Positions 38,967-50,735 of a stretch of 64,000 bases of DNA are shown piece after piece (positions within the stretch are counted from its first letter, which is position 1; each line of letters starts with the position of its first letter). A program made the position numbers and the translations under genes. The DNA comes from Nageia nagi (taxonomy: Eukaryota > Pinophyta). A model generated the notes under the pieces. It saw only the letters and a program-made list of their open reading frames with translations, was not told the origin of the DNA and searched no databases. Location of the stretch: contig JBITNC010000001.1 of assembly GCA_050084985.1 (NCBI GenBank), forward strand, positions 151,218,001-151,282,000, in the 5' to 3' direction.

Positions 38967-39965
38967 TATTATTAAGCAAGGTATTTTTGTTTTTGTCAAC
39001 ACACTCTATTGGGAATATACTAATGAAATTATTATGTATTTATTATAATGTTGTGATTTGTTGGTTGGTTGCAAGGAAGATATTAAGTGAAATTATTTGA
39101 GAAAATACCAATCATATTTGGAAGGGTGTAACTTTTGATAGAGGAATACAATTGAGTTGATTGTTTATTCATTAGATATCCTTGAAGAAACCTTTCCAAC
39201 AAATATAAATATGCTTACCTTTTATAAATATTTGACCTTAATTCAAGCCATTTTCTTCAGAAGACATTTTGGAGGCTCATTAGCATAGGCAGCGTTTTGG
39301 AGGCTAGATTACTTTTTTCTTGCTTTAAAAGGCCAAAAAAATAAGGGTTTGTTTTGAGGGTGTGAGAGATGGTTAGATCTAAGAAGTGTATGAGTGTGCA
39401 GGGTGTTGAATATTGTAGAGATTGAGATCATCAGTGTGTAGAGTATGAGTTTATTTTGGTGTAGAGTATGAGTTTGTTTGTATGTAGGGTTTAAGAAGAT
39501 TGTAGAGTTTGAATAGAAGCATTCAAATAAAGATTTTCATGAGCTAGACTTTCAGAGTATTTTGATAAGGTTTAATTATCTTCATTATAGATTTATGATT
39601 TTCCAAGTAGTGCTAGTAAATCAGGGGATTGATGTATCCTTCTAGTTGGTGTTGGTAAATTAAGGGATTGGTGTCTCCTTCCAGTTGATGCTGGTAAATC
39701 AGGGGTTGGTTCTCTTTCCAATGGGTGATGTTAAATTGGTTGTAAATTTGATGCTTTGCAAAGGTTGGATTTGGATGGAAGTCCAAGTAGTCATTTTTGA
39801 GGATGTAGCGAAATTGGTGAACCTCATTACATCTTGTGTTATGTGATATTTTATATGTGTTTGTTGTGTATGGTTTCAATTTGGTATTACTTTGATTTTA
39901 AATATTGAGGAATTAATTTACTACACTGATTCACCCCCCCTCTCACTGTCATTGTGCTACTAACA
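38967..39965 (+). repeat. 5' LTR of the gag-only element
   Basis: Starts TATTATTAAGCAAGG and ends GCTACTAACA. A TATA box tataaata lies at 39223-39230. Just downstream lie two copies of a cattttggaggct unit (39263-39312). At 39608-39737 lies a second, about 37-bp repeat with the core ggtaaatcaggggattg. Confidence 0.9.
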
Positions 39966-39967
39966 AA

Positions 39968-39978
39968 TGGTAGCAGAG
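39968..39978 (+). other. Primer-binding site
   Basis: TGGTAGCAGAG lies two bases after the LTR; it differs by one base from the initiator-Met site TGGTATCAGAG. Confidence 0.7.
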
Positions 39979-40016
39979 TGAGTTCCCAAGTGAGGCTTAA
40001 TCAGCTAGGGTAGAGC

Positions 40017-41627
40017 TTGGTTTGTGACATAATAGCTAGAAAGAAGAGATCCTCCTCTAATAAGGCATCTCAATTTGCTCAAGCACAATCAGAAGAATCC
40101 AATGAAAGAGTCATATCCATAGCTACAAAGACTAAAAAAGAACCAAGTGAACTATTTTCAATAGATATGGGAGAGACAAAAGAAGAAAAAGATTATGATG
40201 AAGATCTTGAGGCTGAAGTAGATATAGAATGAGAGTTGATTGCTACACTGGAAGAATCCAGTGTAGAAAGTAATAAAAATAAAATACTATCCAAGAAGTT
40301 GAAAGAATATGGTGATAAAATTGAATATCTATGCTTAGAGCTTGAGGCATCCAAGAAAAAGGAAGAAGCTTTGAGATCACATGTGGATGATAAATCTAAA
40401 GCATGCAATAAACATGAAGAGGAAACCAAAAAGATTGTTAGTGATCTAAAGCTACAAGTAGAAGAGTTCAGAAAGATTGAAGAAACTCTCAAGTTACAAA
40501 TAAATGAGAAAGATGCATCCCATCATAAACTTGAAGAGGAAATTATTTTATTGAGAAAACAACTAGAAGAAGCCAATCAAAAATTGTCCACTAGCCTCAA
40601 GTTTGAGAAGAACATAGAGGTTCTGGATGATATGCTAAAACAACAAAGAGATCCCAAGATCAAGTTTGGTCTTGGATATGATGCAGAGTAACCATCATCC
40701 TCCAAAGCTATAGAAAAGAAAACTTCTAATGCTACAAGAACAAGGTAAAACGAGCATGAATTTGAATCACCAAATTAACCAACAAAAAAGAAACAAGTTG
40801 ATAATAAAAGGGCAAATGGTCGGTTGAAGAAAAGAACACCCGATGATAAAAGGAGAAGCTATCAAAGAAGAACATATGCAGCAAATTAGAATCAACAAAA
40901 GAGGTCTTATCCTTCTCATCCTATCTATGATAATTCATTTTATGACTATTATTTTAAATGCAATCAATTTGGACACAAGGTAGAAAGATGTAGATCAAAT
41001 ATCATGCATGGAAACTTTGTAAATTAAAGCTCATTTACTTCTATGCTAGATGATAATGTTAGATGTTTTAAATGCAGTTGGTTTAGTCATAGAGCATCTA
41101 ATTGTACAATAAACATTAGACCAAAGAGTCTTCTTGGTATAAATTTATATGCCCTTCAAATTGAATGTGATGTACAATACTCTAACTGTAATGTTTATGG
41201 GCATATGGCAAGGTTTTATATAAAGCCTTTTGCATCTAATAGATGGTAGGACAATAGATTCTATCAACTATAGAGAAGGCATTAGAGACAAGGAAGAAAC
41301 TACTATGAACACCAAGGAATGAAGAATGATCAATCTTTAAGAATGAAGAAAAGACAATCTCCAAAGAGAAATGGCTAGAATGTTGAAGGAGATAAAATTG
41401 ATGATAGATCCATACCCAGGCACAAGAAGGTCTGGAGAAGGAAAGATGAAGAGGAAACATGTCTCATTAGCCAACTGAGTAAATCCAAACAAGAGTAGCA
41501 GAAGCTATAAGTGAGCACACTTTCACAACAATGAAAGGGTAAATGGTAGCACATTCTTAGGGGGAGTAGTTTCAAAGAAAATTATAAATATTCTACTACG
41601 TAAGAGTTACCTAAGGATGATGAGTAA
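40017..41627 (+). pseudogene. Gag-like polyprotein with coiled coil and three zinc knuckles
   Basis: About 536 codons stay in one frame with no frameshift, interrupted only by stop codons (TGA at 40230, TAA at 40689, others after). The first third is acidic (EEKDYDEDLEAEVDIE). The next 150 residues are a Lys/Glu/Leu-rich coiled coil (LKLQVEEFRKIEETLKLQI, LEEEIILLRKQLEEANQK). A basic Lys/Arg stretch follows. Three CCHC knuckles come next: YFKCNQFGHKVERC (first Cys lost), CFKCSWFSHRASNC (complete, about 41067-41108) and a worn YSNCNVYGHMARF. The end is rich in Lys, Gln and Glu. This is typical of Copia gag and RNA packaging. No pol domain is fused or follows. Confidence 0.8.
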
Positions 41628-42017
41628 GTAGTAAGGGGCAGTAAAAGTTTTCATATAATAGTCTAATATAGTTGTATGGTATTGTTTAATAGAATTTGAG
41701 AGAAATTTTCATTATTGAAGTTGTTACTTTTATGTATTTCACATGGATATCGAAGCTGCTTATGAGCTATTATATATTGATGATGCTGCTACAAGGTTGA
41801 CATATTGTGCAAGGTTTACAACAATTGAAGATATGGGGAATAATTAATCATTATTTTATTTTTTGATCTTATTTGTGATTCTTAATATTATTTTTGCTTC
41901 AACATATTCTTGAGAATGTTATACATGGATTCAAAGGGAGTTTACAACAACTCTTTTATCATTATTGTCAAAGGGGGAGAAGAGTTACAAGAAAATATAT
42001 GTGTGTTGCCAACAATT

Positions 42018-42029
42018 CCAAAGGGGAAG
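42018..42029 (+). other. Polypurine tract of the gag-only element
   Basis: ccaaaggggaag sits at the 3' LTR boundary and is preceded by a Copia-style aacaattccaaaggg context. Confidence 0.75.
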
Positions 42030-43058
42030 ATTATTAAGCAAGGTATTTTCATTATTTTCAACACACTCTTTTGGGCATATACTGGTGACATTATTATGCA
42101 ATTATTATAATATTGTGATGTGTTAGTTGGTTGCATGGAAGATAATAAGTGAAATTGTTTGAGAAAATATCAATCATCTTTGGAAGGGCATAAGTTTTGA
42201 TAGAGGAATCCAATTGAGTTGATTATTTATTAATTATATATCCCTTGAAGAAACATTTCTAATAAATATGAATATTCCTACCTTTTATAAATATTTGACC
42301 TTCATTCAAGCCATTTTGTTTAGGGGGCATTTTGGAGGTCCATTAGCGTAAGGGGCGTTTTGGAGGCCCGTTAGCGTAGGAGCATTTTGGAGGCATGTTA
42401 GCATAGGGGCATTTTGGAGGCTAGATTACATTTTTCTTGCTTTAAAAGGCCAAAAAAGCAAGGGTTTGTTTTGAGGGCATGAGATATGGTTGGATTCAAG
42501 AAGTGTATGAGTGTTCAGGGTGTTGAAGATATAGAGATCGAGATCATCAATGTGTAGAGTATGACTTTATTTGTATGTAGGGTTTGAGAAGATTATAGAG
42601 TTTGGACAGAAGCATTCGGATAAAGAGTTTCATGAGCTAGACTATTCAGAGTCTTTTGATAAGGTTTAATATTCTTCATCGAATATTTATGATTTTCCAT
42701 TTGGTGTTGGTAAATCAGGGGATTGATGTCTCCTTCAAATTGGTGATGGTAAATTAGGGGATTAGTGTCTCCATCCAGTTGATGTTGGTAAATCAGGAGT
42801 TGGTGCTCCTTCTAGTGGGTGCTAGTAAATTGGTTGTAAACTTAGTGCTTTTCAAAGGTTGGATTTGGATGGAATTTTGAGCAATCATTTTCAAGGATGT
42901 AGCCAAATTGATGAACCTCATTACATTGTATGTTTGTGATGTTTTAGATGTGTTTGTTATGTATGGTTTCAATTTTGTATTACTTTAGTTTTAAATATTG
43001 AGGAATTAATTTACCACATTTATTTATCCCCCCTCTTACTGTCATTATGCAACCAACA
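42030..43058 (+). repeat. 3' LTR of the gag-only element
   Basis: Matches 38967-39965 throughout and ends CCAACA before ATAGT. A TATA box tataaata lies at 42286-42293. It carries four copies of the cattttggagg unit (42326-42422) where the 5' LTR has two, and the same 37-bp repeat array at about 42700-42833. Confidence 0.9.
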
Positions 43059-43063
43059 ATAGT

Positions 43064-43795
43064 ATCAAGCATGGTGTAGCCTTGATATACGAACTATGGA
43101 GATCTCATGTGGTATAACATGAGGGTTATATCATGGATTTGTGATATGTAGATTATATGATGTTTGTTGTATGGATATCATTGGATGTGTTGTGGTTGCA
43201 CATGTGATTTTATATTATATGATCTAGAGGCGTATTTGCTTGATTGTACAAAGTATTGATAATACATTCTAAAGGAGTTAGCACTCCTTGTTCTTACTTG
43301 ATGTCATCCAAAGCAGATGAACTATGGTAAATCTCTTTGTTGTGTGGTATCATTACCTTGTTGTTTATTTGTTATTTCATTATCACTTGAATATAGTCTT
43401 GGTAGATCCCAACATATTTCTCCTTTGGTTGTACTATCTATGATGGAAAATACTAATATGCACATGCACAATCTAGTAGATTACATGAATGCTTATTTGC
43501 AGGACATGAAAGATGAAAATGAGATCATATTTCCTTAGGACTACAGTAACTGCCTTGTTGATTGGTTGTTTTATTTGCATGTTGATGGATAATTTTAATT
43601 TTTTTTACAGCATGTATAAATCTTGATGTTGTCTTTGCACCAAAGGATACTTGGAAGGTAATATCTTGACATGTTGATGATGTGGAGCTAGAATTTGATG
43701 TTGATATTACATGCGAGGAGAGATAGAACCTTAAAGACCTTATTTCTATTGATGGAGTTGCAAATTTGGTTTGGTATTGCTTGAGGGAAAGTAAT
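43064..43795 (+). other. Interior remnant upstream of the split LTR
   Basis: No confident domain. Short frames (for example 43317-43538) have no known motif. Orientation and position, directly before a purine tract and an LTR, suggest the 3' end of the interior of an old Gypsy-like element, perhaps the same one as the gag-protease at 35.4-37.3 kb. Confidence 0.35.
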
Positions 43796-43976
43796 TTTGA
43801 GTGGGGTGGATTTGTAATGTCCCCATTTTTACACCCATTTCATTAAATAAATTTTAATGATGATATGGATAATTTGGAATGGTGCGTCCCATATCTAGGA
43901 GAGATGTGGCTTGATTTGGATGAGTTTTATCATTCCAAGGATGGCCTAAGATATAATGAAGCATTAATAGTGAGTT

Positions 43977-44466
43977 TGTTGGAATGTATAATGTATTGTT
44001 GTAAGGTTCTTCTTGTAAATTCACCAATACTAAATGGTATCTCTATATACCTTAAGTATTTAAGTGAATATGATAATGTAACTTGTCCTACACTCCTCCT
44101 CATGAGCAAGCCCCTTGGGTAAAAGGGTGAATCATGTCATGTCTTTACACAATAGTTAAAAGAGTGATACAAAGGAGGATTTTGGTCTATAAATAGAAGT
44201 TCCTCTTCTTGTGATCACACACCAAAATTTAAAATAAAGGTATGCTCCAGGATTAGTGTTAGGAGAGGAAGAAAGAGGTCTTGTAAAAGAGTTGTCTTTG
44301 TGAATGAGATAGATCTTAGTTAGTGGATGTACTCCCATGGTTGGTGGAACCACCTTACATTGGTGTCAAATTGTGAGATTGTTCATGCTTTGAGTATTGT
44401 TGTTTTAGAGAGCTTTCATATAATATTGGGCATATAGGAATTAGATCTTTAATATTAATTCCATCA
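43977..44466 (+). repeat. 5' LTR of the Copia element
   Basis: Begins TGTTGGAATGTATA and ends AATTCCATCA. A TATA box ctataaatag lies at 44187-44196. Long blocks are shared with the 3' LTR (for example cttagttagtggatgtact). Confidence 0.92.
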
Positions 44467-44468
44467 TT

Positions 44469-44481
44469 TGGTATCAAGAGC
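44469..44481 (+). other. Primer-binding site
   Basis: TGGTATCAAGAGC lies two bases after the LTR and resembles the initiator-Met tRNA site used by plant Copia elements. Confidence 0.8.
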
Positions 44482-46550
44482 TTGATGTGAAGGTTCCTCC
44501 TCAACATTGCTTTGAAGGTTCGTCCCACTCATTCCATCTTCTTTGGTGACGTAAAAAGGTTTGTGAAGGTATAACCGCTTATCTTCTTTTTCAAAATTTT
44601 GACTAAGTTCATTATAATAAATTAACACTTTTTGTTATATGTTAGTTCAATCGTTTTAAGCAAAATTGACTTCAAAATAGCAATATACTATTTTTATGAT
44701 TTACACTAACATTTTTTTTGTTAGTTATACATTTTGATAATTTACTCAATTAACAATAACGTATTGTTAGTAAATTAATTTTGCATTTTTTCTTTACTTT
44801 GTTAATTTTTTCAATTATAAAAAAAATAGAAAGGGAGAGGGAACATCTATAAAAAAATTATATATGTAAAATCTATATTATAAGGGGGTTTCCTTTTTTT
44901 CTATAAATAAAATCCTTACAGTATAGTTATAACAAATACCATTAAAAAAAAAAGTGGAGGATATTTTAAAAAATCTTTGCCACATAATAAAAAAAAGGGG
45001 GAAAGTTTTTAAAATTTTACAAATATTTTATAAGTTTTTGGAATATTTATCAAAATATTTTTTTTTTCATTTTAAGGGGGGTGTATCTTTGGCAACACAT
45101 GCGCTTGCGTTTAACACCGCTCCAATGCAACCCCCACTCCGTATAGGTCTGCATCATGCCTATCCTATGGTTAATTTGTTTTAAAGGTGTTACTTTTAAA
45201 TAGGGAGTTTACTTTTTTTTTTAAAATGTTTTGAAGTGTTAATTTTTTTTAGTTTAAGAGGAGGGGGATGGATTTTTCTTTTTAATTATGGAATTATTTC
45301 TTTAGTGTTAAAGGTAATTCTTTTTTCCCTCTAAAGTTAAATTGTTAAAAGGGGTTGAATGTTTTTTTGGCAAATTGAGGCTTTTTCTTTATAAACGTTA
45401 AAATAAGGGAATTTTTTAGTGCTAAAGCATTTTTTTGCAATAAGGAGATTTTTTAAAGGAAATTTTTTAGGTTCAATTTTTTTAAGTAAAGAAGGGGGAA
45501 TTTTTTTCTATTAATGCTTTTTACTTAAAAAAAAATTAGAATTTTTTTCCTAAATGCATTTGAATAAATAAAGGATGCATACCTATTACTTAGAATTTTA
45601 GTGGATGTCTTTTAAATGTTCACTTTGGATGAACTCCTTATACAAAAATTGTGAACTTATGCATTTTTTGTAAAAAGGTCTTTTTGGGGTTGGTAACAAA
45701 ACCCATTGGACTCTTAGGTTTCAATTTAGATGATGTATAATTTTTTTACGCACTTTACTTTATATTATAAACCTTTACTTTATCTTTGAAAAATCATAAA
45801 CATTGAAAGTGCACCCGCTAAAATGAACACATCTACGTGTATATTTTGCAATATGACTTTTTTGGGGAGCCACGAGATGAGTACAAGGTAAATTTGAGCC
45901 TTTAGTATAATAATCCAAATGGTAAAAATCATGTACTTCTTAATTTCCCCTAAGTCCTCTATTGGTCTGGACATAACTCTATATAGGTGGACAAGCATGT
46001 GTGTAGTGATACCACATGTCCGCACATCTATTCAAGGATTATTATGATAACCTAAGAAGATAACTTGAAACCTAATCAAGATAATAATTTGGTCGATCCA
46101 ACATACATCACACCTTTAGAAAATAGTTAGTACTCCTCCTTATGAGAGTATATTACTGACCAAGGGAAACTGATTAAAGATTGATAGGACCTAGACTTCA
46201 CCTTATGGGTATCCATGTGAATGCCTAATTTTAAATATGTAAATAAGCCTCAAATTTACCCTTTTTACAACTATAGTACTAAGTTATTGTAAAATGTTGG
46301 ATGTATGGAATATATCATGTGATTCTGTTGTAATCCTTTTACACATGTGAAATTTGTTAAAAATTTTAAACATGTCTTTTTTTATTATTCTTGGTCAAAA
46401 TTTATCATGTCTAATTAATTCAACATGTATGGTTGATTTATTTGAAAAAATATCAACATGTATGTATGATTAATCTCAAACATGGTTAATTAATTTGATT
46501 CATAAACTTAGCATGCTTACATTGGTTAACATGTTCACCTTGTTTTGTAG
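44482..46550 (+). other. Long untranslated leader of the Copia element
   Basis: Rich in T and A homopolymer runs between 44.6 and 45.6 kb, with a short GC-richer island at 45095-45165. No motif-bearing frame on +. The 81-codon frame on - at 45780-46025 has no recognised domain. Confidence 0.5.
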
Positions 46551-46552
46551 CA

Positions 46553-47400
46553 ATGGGAGATACCTTCTTACCTAAGCACATTCTCGATGGTTTCAACTAT
46601 GGCATTTGCAAACTTTGAATGAAAGTTGAACTGCAAGTAAACATTTAATAAGGAACTAGTTGTTCCTACAGAAGAGAAGGCACTTGAGGCTTATAACTCA
46701 AAGAATGAGCTAGAAACCTTTATGATTTTTCATGCAATATCAAACAAAGTGTTGCTTATGATCTCTTCATCAACCTCCATAAAGGAATCTTAGGATAGGC
46801 TCAATAAAATCTACCTAGGGTCTAAATTTTCAATAAGGTTCACCATTCTCCAAAAGTTGCTTCAATCTCATCAATGGAAAGATGAAAATGTTGTCATCTA
46901 TCTGAATAAGATCATTGACCTTAGGATCCAACTTATTAGTTATGATTGTAACTAGATCAATAATGAGTTCATAGTCTTCATAATTCTTCAAAGCCTTTCT
47001 TCAAAATTTAGTAACTTTGTGAAAATTATTGAGACTTATCTTGATGATAAAGAAGTATTCTCTATCGAGAACTTTTCAAGGCTCCTTCTAAAGCTCGAGA
47101 AAACTCTTAACAAAAATATATTGATCTCTTTTCCAAAGGATAACAATGTTGCTCTAGAAGCAACCAAAACTCCTTTCAAAAAAAAGTTCAAGCATCATAA
47201 GAAGTCTTTTTCTACTACCTCCAAGAAGTTTGAAAAGAAGGATGACAATAAGTACAAATAAAGAGATGGAAAGGGCAAGGTAAATAAACCAAATCTCAAG
47301 GCAAAATTTGATGGTAGTTATAACTTTTATGGCAGCTATGGTAAAAAAGAATTTGACTACTACAAGAAGAAAAGAACAAGAGAAATGAAAATGTGAAGAA
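46553..47400 (+). pseudogene. Copia gag
   Basis: ATG at 46553 opens MGDTFLPKHILDGFNYGICK and soon meets a stop. The best-preserved part, 47019-47261, reads YLDDKEVFSIENFSRLLLKL then a Lys-rich KKKFKHHKKSFSTTSKKFEK. The zinc knuckle near 47320-47370 reads YNFYGSYGKKEFDYYK, in which the expected Cys positions are Tyr and the His is Lys. Confidence 0.75.
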
Positions 47401-47819
47401 CTTCAAAGGAAAGAAGAATATTAAAATTAGTTTTATTTATGGTCTTCACTCCATGTCTCTTATTTTTTTGATTGATTGGATTATTGACTCTAGGTGCACT
47501 AATTACATTGCTTTGAAAATGATAAGTTTGAAAATTTTCATAAGCATAGAAAGAATGTAGTTATGATAAGTGATAATTCAATCTTTGAAGTCCAAGGGAT
47601 TAGGAGTGTGTTGGTTCACGAATAGGTTCTTGAAAATATTTTCTATGTGCCCAAGCTTAGTATGAACCTTCTTTCCATAATTCAAATTGCAAGGGAAGGA
47701 TACTCATTTAAGTTTAAATCACACTCCTAGTGCATTAAGAAGGGACTTATGAATTTGGTGAAAGGATAAGTAAAAGATGCTATCTACATTATGGATCAAG
47801 TTCTAAAAAGATGTGTCTT

Positions 47820-48790
47820 GATACAAATGTTTGCTCTTGGAGAAATCTTTAGCACCAATATTTAAGGCACCTTAACTACAAAAGTATTCAAGTCATGAAA
47901 TACCAAGAACTTATGGAAGATTTTCCTTCAATATCACCCACAATTGGTCTATATGAGAAGTGCATCCTAGGCAAGATGAATAAATAAAGATTTGAAAAAA
48001 TGATAATAAGACAAGGGTAACCCAACCTCTTTAGCTTGTGCATTCAGATTTGATTGGTCTATTTTAGACTAAGTTGCTTGGGAAAGCATCTTATGTCTTG
48101 ACCTTCATCAATGACTTTAGTAGGATAAAATTTGGTTATTTACTTGAGCATAAGGATCAAACCTTTGATAGGTTCAAAGATTTTAAGGCCTTAATTGAAA
48201 ATCAAACAAAGCTTAAAATCAATATGCTAAGATATGATAATGGAGGTGAGTATAACAATAATGAATTTAATGATTATTATGCTAAGTACAAGATTAAGAG
48301 CTAGTTTATGATTCCTTATAGCCTTTAGCAAAATGGTGTTTTTGAAAGGAAAAATAGGATAATGATGGAGATGGCTAGATGCATGTTCAGAAATCTTCCT
48401 AGTTTCTTGATCGATGAAGTTGTAAACACTACAATTTATACCTTTAATAGTTGTTCCAAAAAAATTGTTGAAGGCAAAAATCCTTTTGAGGCATGGATAG
48501 GAAAGAAACCTAACATCTCTCACTATAGGATTTTTGGTTCTAAAGCCTTCTCTTACATTATTTTTGAGAAAAGTAAGAAGCTAGATAAGAGATCTAAAAA
48601 TTGCATCTTTATGGGTTATGACAGTTAGCATAAAGGTTACAAGCTCTACTTTCCATCCTATAGAGTAGTGTTCATCTTGAGGTATGTCAATTTTAATGAA
48701 CTTCCTAAGGAATTTGCTTCTAATGAGGATGTTGATGATCTAAATGACTCTTTAGTTGCACCTAACTAGTTAGATACCAATTTAGATAAG
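47820..48790 (+). pseudogene. Copia integrase
   Basis: A GAG-pre-integrase-like segment (LNYKSIQVMKYQEL) at about 47870. The first catalytic Asp is in HSDLIG (48045), the second in RYDNGGEY (48231 onward) and Glu in QNGVFERKNR (about 48330-48360). Then come EAWIGKKPNISHYRIFGSKA and CIFMGYDS, the conserved C-terminal phrases. Stops occur at several points, for example just after D1 and in the QQNG motif. Confidence 0.88.
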
Positions 48791-48869
48791 TCACCTCTTG
48801 AAAAAATTCTTCACACAAAAGATAACAAGAAGTATGACCTTGAACAAATCCTTATTTACCAAAATTGAT

Positions 48870-49640
48870 AACAAAAAAGAGCCCTCATCATTCAAGGAAG
48901 CTTCAAAGCATGAGTGTTGGATGGAAGCCATGAAAGTGGAGTTTGATATGCTTATGAAGAAAATAACATGGGACTTGGTTCCTTATCCCAATAAGAGGAA
49001 TGTGATTAGCAATAAGTGGATTTACAAAGTCAAGTACAATTAGTTGGGGATATTAAGATATACAAGGTAAGGTCAATGGTCAAATATTTTGCTCAAAAAT
49101 ATAAAGTTGATTATAAGAAAACATTTTCTCCTGTAGCAAAGATTCCCACTGTTAGGATCATCCTTGCTCTTTCAATAGCTCAAGTTTGGAAGCTTTTTCA
49201 AATCGATGTAAAGAGTGCTTTTCTCAATGGTGACTTATATGTAGAGATATACATTAATCAACCAAAAGGAGTTGTTGTGGATGGAAAAGAGTCCTTTGTG
49301 TGAAAGTTAATGAAGTCATTGTATGAACTTGAGCAAGTACTTAGATCTTGGTATAAGAATATTTTAAGTTATTTTGAAGATATTGGATTCTCTAAGTGCT
49401 TCTTCTATTCAGATCTTTATATGTTCAATCAAGGACAAGACTTGGTCTTGATTCTTCTCTATGTAGATGATATTCTTATCATTGAAAATAATGATGAAAT
49501 CATCAAAGAGTGTATATCCAAACTTAAGGCAACTTATTAAATGATTGATCTTGGTCTCTTACACTACTATCTTGGTATGCACATGTACCAATACAAGGAT
49601 TGTACTTATATTAGTCAATCCAAGTATAACTCAAAATTTT
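48870..49640 (+). pseudogene. Copia reverse transcriptase
   Basis: Reads EASKHECWMEAMKVEFDML, NVISNKWIYKVKYN, then KVDYKKTFSPVAKIPTVRII and FQIDVKSAFLNGDLYVEIYI. MKSLYELEQ (normally LYGLKQ) follows. The catalytic LLYVDDILII is intact at about 49458-49487. DLGLLHYYLGM follows at 49547. Stops and frame changes between segments (for example at 49041 and 49538) disable it. Confidence 0.9.
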
Positions 49641-49799
49641 TGCATAAGTTTAGAATGGAGTAGTGCAAATCTTTTGTGATCCCAATCTTTCCTAGAATCA
49701 CTTTAACTCTTAGCTCCAACTCTCATCTAGCATATGCTACTTATTATAAGTAATTAATTTGTAGTATACTGTATTTGACTATATCTAGGCTAGATATTA

Positions 49800-50400
49800 T
49801 CTTGTAGTAAATTTGATGGTATAGTTTATGCAAAAACTGTATGTTGAGTATTTCAATGCTGTGAAGCAAATCTTGAGGTATGTTGCAGGAACAAAGGATC
49901 TTGCTCTCAAGTATTCTAAGTTGCCCTCATTTATCCTCTTAGGGTTCTTATATTTTGACTATGGGAGAGATAGAGATGACATGAAATCAACCTTTGCGTA
50001 TGTATTTTGCATTGGTTCAAGTGCTATCTCTTGATCTTCCAATAAGCAACCTACTATTCCTCTTTCCACCACATAAGCTGAATACCGAGCCATGTCTGTT
50101 ACGGCCCAAGAAGCTATTTTGCTTAAGAATATTATAAAAGAAATTGGGTATGAGCAAGATCACCTATCTCAAATTTATTCAAATAATCATTTGATTATTT
50201 CTTTGTCTAAGAATCTTATTTTTCATTAGAAAAAAAAATATGTTGAAATCCAAGAACACTTCATTAGGGAGAAGGTTTTGGATGACATCATACACTTGTA
50301 GTATTATTCATCTTCCTTGAACTCTATTTATTTATCAACTAAACCACTTCTTGAAGCTCAATTTTTGCAAGCTCAAGTATTCTATTGAGTTAGTGAAGTT
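49800..50400 (+). pseudogene. Copia RNase H
   Basis: Reads AVKQILRYVAGTKDLALKYS, then a degenerate YGRDRDDMKSTFAYVFCIG (the usual first Asp segment DxDWAGD is altered). SSNKQPTIPLSTT and AEYRAMSVTAQEAILLKNI follow. The tail HFIREKVLDDIIHL is the usual last motif. Confidence 0.85.
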
Positions 50401-50404
50401 TACC

Positions 50405-50416
50405 TAAAGGGGGAGT
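50405..50416 (+). other. Internal polypurine-tract-like site
   Basis: taaagggggagt directly follows the end of RNase H and is a better purine tract than the one at the 3' LTR. It may be a second priming site or mark the old pol boundary before extra sequence was gained. Confidence 0.5.
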
Positions 50417-50574
50417 GAAATTTGAATTCTTGTGTTGAATTCATGTTTGTGATGATAACTTCACCCCTAAGAGGATTTTTTGGTTGTATAGTGTTGATCT
50501 ATGTGTGTAACTTTTAGCTAGTTCTCCTTATATGATGAACTATTTGTACACTTTGAGAATGTAATATATCATCA

Positions 50575-50735
50575 TTAGCACTATTTAGTTATCCATAAGA
50601 AAGGAGCTTATATGTGCATATTATGGATCATTTTTGTACTGTTCAGTTATCTATATGTAAGGAACTTATATGTGTATTTTGGCACTGTTCAGTTATCTAT
50701 ATACGAGAAAATCATATATGCATTTTATCATGCTA
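50575..50735 (+). repeat. Threefold degenerate repeat before the Copia 3' LTR
   Basis: Three variants of the word group gttcagttatctatat...ggaacttatatgtg occur with spacing near 50-60 bp. It lies in the extra 0.8 kb between RNase H and the 3' LTR. Confidence 0.6.

Larger units (their letters stand above)
38962..43063 (+). mobile_element. Gag-only LTR retrotransposon (TR-GAG-like)
   Basis: A 4.1-kb unit has LTRs at 38967-39965 and 42030-43058, flanked by perfect duplications ATAGT (38962-38966, 43059-43063). The primer-binding site TGGTAGCAGAG is at 39968-39978. The purine tract aaaggggaaga abuts the 3' LTR. The 2.06-kb interior carries one gag-like ORF in a single frame and no protease, integrase or RT. 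Such short, gag-only elements are known as TR-GAGs and depend on an autonomous Copia or Gypsy partner. The LTR start (ATTATTAAGC after the purine tract) resembles Copia elements. Confidence 0.85.
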
